NCBI RefSeq assembly: GCF_036556685.1
Contig: NZ_CP140614.1
Location: forward strand, 1,302,001-1,366,000
DNA: 64,000 nucleotides
Origin: Sulfurospirillum sp. 1612
GTDB taxonomy: Bacteria > Campylobacterota > Campylobacteria > Campylobacterales > Sulfurospirillaceae
Direction: 5' to 3'
Part shown: piece by piece, positions 63,533-64,000 of the stretch
How the letters are laid out: every line of letters starts with the position of its first letter
How positions within the stretch are numbered: the first letter of the stretch is position 1
Program-made: the position numbers and the translations under genes
The notes under the pieces: generated by a model
Told to the model about the DNA's origin: nothing
Databases searched by the model: none
The model's input: only the letters and a program-made list of their open reading frames with translations

Positions 63533-63859
63533 CTAAACGAAAATTTTTTGAACCAAAAACATATACACCAATGTCGCAGAAATAATACTCAAGAGAGCAT
63601 TGCTGTATTTTAAATGCATCACAACCGCAATAAAAACACCAATAATCTCAGGTACACCAAAAGGATAGAGTGCCCACTTGACATCTTTGAGTGCATAAAA
63701 CACCAAGATGACCATGATCATGATAGGCATATTCCATTCGATATAGCGTATGGTCGCAGAAGGAGGCTTATTTCCAAAAAATAAAAAAGGAGTAATCCGT
63801 GTGATATACGTCGCAATGGCTGCGATTGCAATGGCTGCGATTAAATATTCATGACTCAT
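63533..63859 (-). CDS. azlD: AzlD-family branched-chain amino acid exporter subunit
   Basis: 108 residues, four membrane helices, the small partner of AzlC. The N-terminal ATYITRITPFLFFGNKPPS and YIEWNMPIMIMVILVFYALKDV are family marks. With AzlC it exports branched-chain amino acids or analogues. The start overlaps the azlC stop by ATGA. Confidence 0.88.
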   Translation of the reverse strand: MSHEYLIAAIAIAAIATYITRITPFLFFGNKPPSATIRYIEWNMPIMIMVILVFYALKDVKWALYPFGVPEIIGVFIAVVMHLKYSNALLSIISATLVYMFLVQKIFV

Positions 63860-64000
63860 TTTCTAATGCCTTTTTAAACAGTATCAACGTAAACATCGCC
63901 AACCCTAAGGAGAGAATCAACATCTTATCGCTTGGGAATGTCAACATCCCAATAAAACCAATGGCAGCGGCTATCATGAAGGGTTTGTGTAGTTTACTTT
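63856..64000 (-). CDS. azlC: AzlC-family permease (C-terminal end, partial)
   Basis: The window ends inside this gene. The visible 47 residues, SKLHKPFMIAAAIGFIGMLTF through FTLILFKKALENES, hold one to two membrane helices and a short polar tail, which fits the end of AzlC. The call depends mainly on the azlD gene that follows with a four-base overlap. Confidence 0.7.

Overview
The window looks like chromosomal DNA of a Campylobacterota (epsilonproteobacterial) organism, probably a free-living or sulfur-metabolising member rather than a host-adapted one. Supporting signs are AT-rich, tightly packed genes with many ATGA start/stop overlaps, a cca-purU block preceded by a CiaD-like gene as I recall it from Campylobacter jejuni, a histidine kinase with an H-box of the SHQWRQPL type, and strong similarity of the housekeeping proteins to that phylum. 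Genus is not determined. I saw no tRNA, rRNA, insertion sequence, prophage or CRISPR array, and no gene-free stretch longer than 300 bases.

Layout. 1-9.2 kb: housekeeping (ftsY, radA, fliL, acpS on +; MidA-type methyltransferase, TolC-like protein, argD, TRIC-type channel, DsrE-like protein and metallophosphoesterase on -). 9.35-18.57 kb: a 13-gene operon for an ion-pumping membrane oxidoreductase built from an Mrp antiporter module, two large antiporter-like subunits and a hydrogenase/complex I-like peripheral arm. 18.6-25.2 kb: an unfamiliar HTH regulator divergent from prpE-prpB-prpC-prpD (propionate activation and methylcitrate cycle). 25.2-34.2 kb: a minus-strand operon, gabT-like aminotransferase, TRAP transporter P-Q-M, UspA protein and aldehyde dehydrogenase, divergent from a sensor kinase and response regulator. 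34.2-39.1 kb: AcuI/YhdH-like reductase, small membrane protein, TonB receptor, msrB, YitT-like protein. 39.1-47 kb: metH, amtB-glnK, LOG-family protein, beta-CASP MBL protein. 47-51.5 kb: a HEPN-motif protein, a frame-disrupted molybdopterin oxidoreductase and a HlyD-like adaptor in one transcription unit, then an MnmC2-like oxidoreductase. 51.5-64 kb: glyS, a newly noticed 30-residue membrane protein, nuclease, flavoprotein, trmL, purU, cca, ciaD-like gene, TPR-like protein, leuB, leuD, thioesterase, fetB, a GGDEF protein, and azlD-azlC (azlC cut by the window end).

The most interesting system is the 9.35-18.57 kb operon. Its subunit set matches the archaeal Mbx/MBS (membrane-bound sulfane sulfur reductase) plan better than a hydrogenase. 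The NuoB-like subunit has only three cysteines at the cluster sites, and the NuoD-like catalytic-subunit homologue keeps only three of the four [NiFe] cysteines. It probably takes electrons from a low-potential donor such as ferredoxin and passes them to a sulfur compound or unknown acceptor while moving H+ or Na+. That reading is inference and the acceptor is unknown.

Other points of interest are twin palindromes beside the prp regulator, tandem repeats between the two-component system and the TRAP/aminotransferase operon, a G6 tract that breaks the molybdoenzyme, a large hairpin at 46965-47015, and the small membrane protein at 53617-53709.
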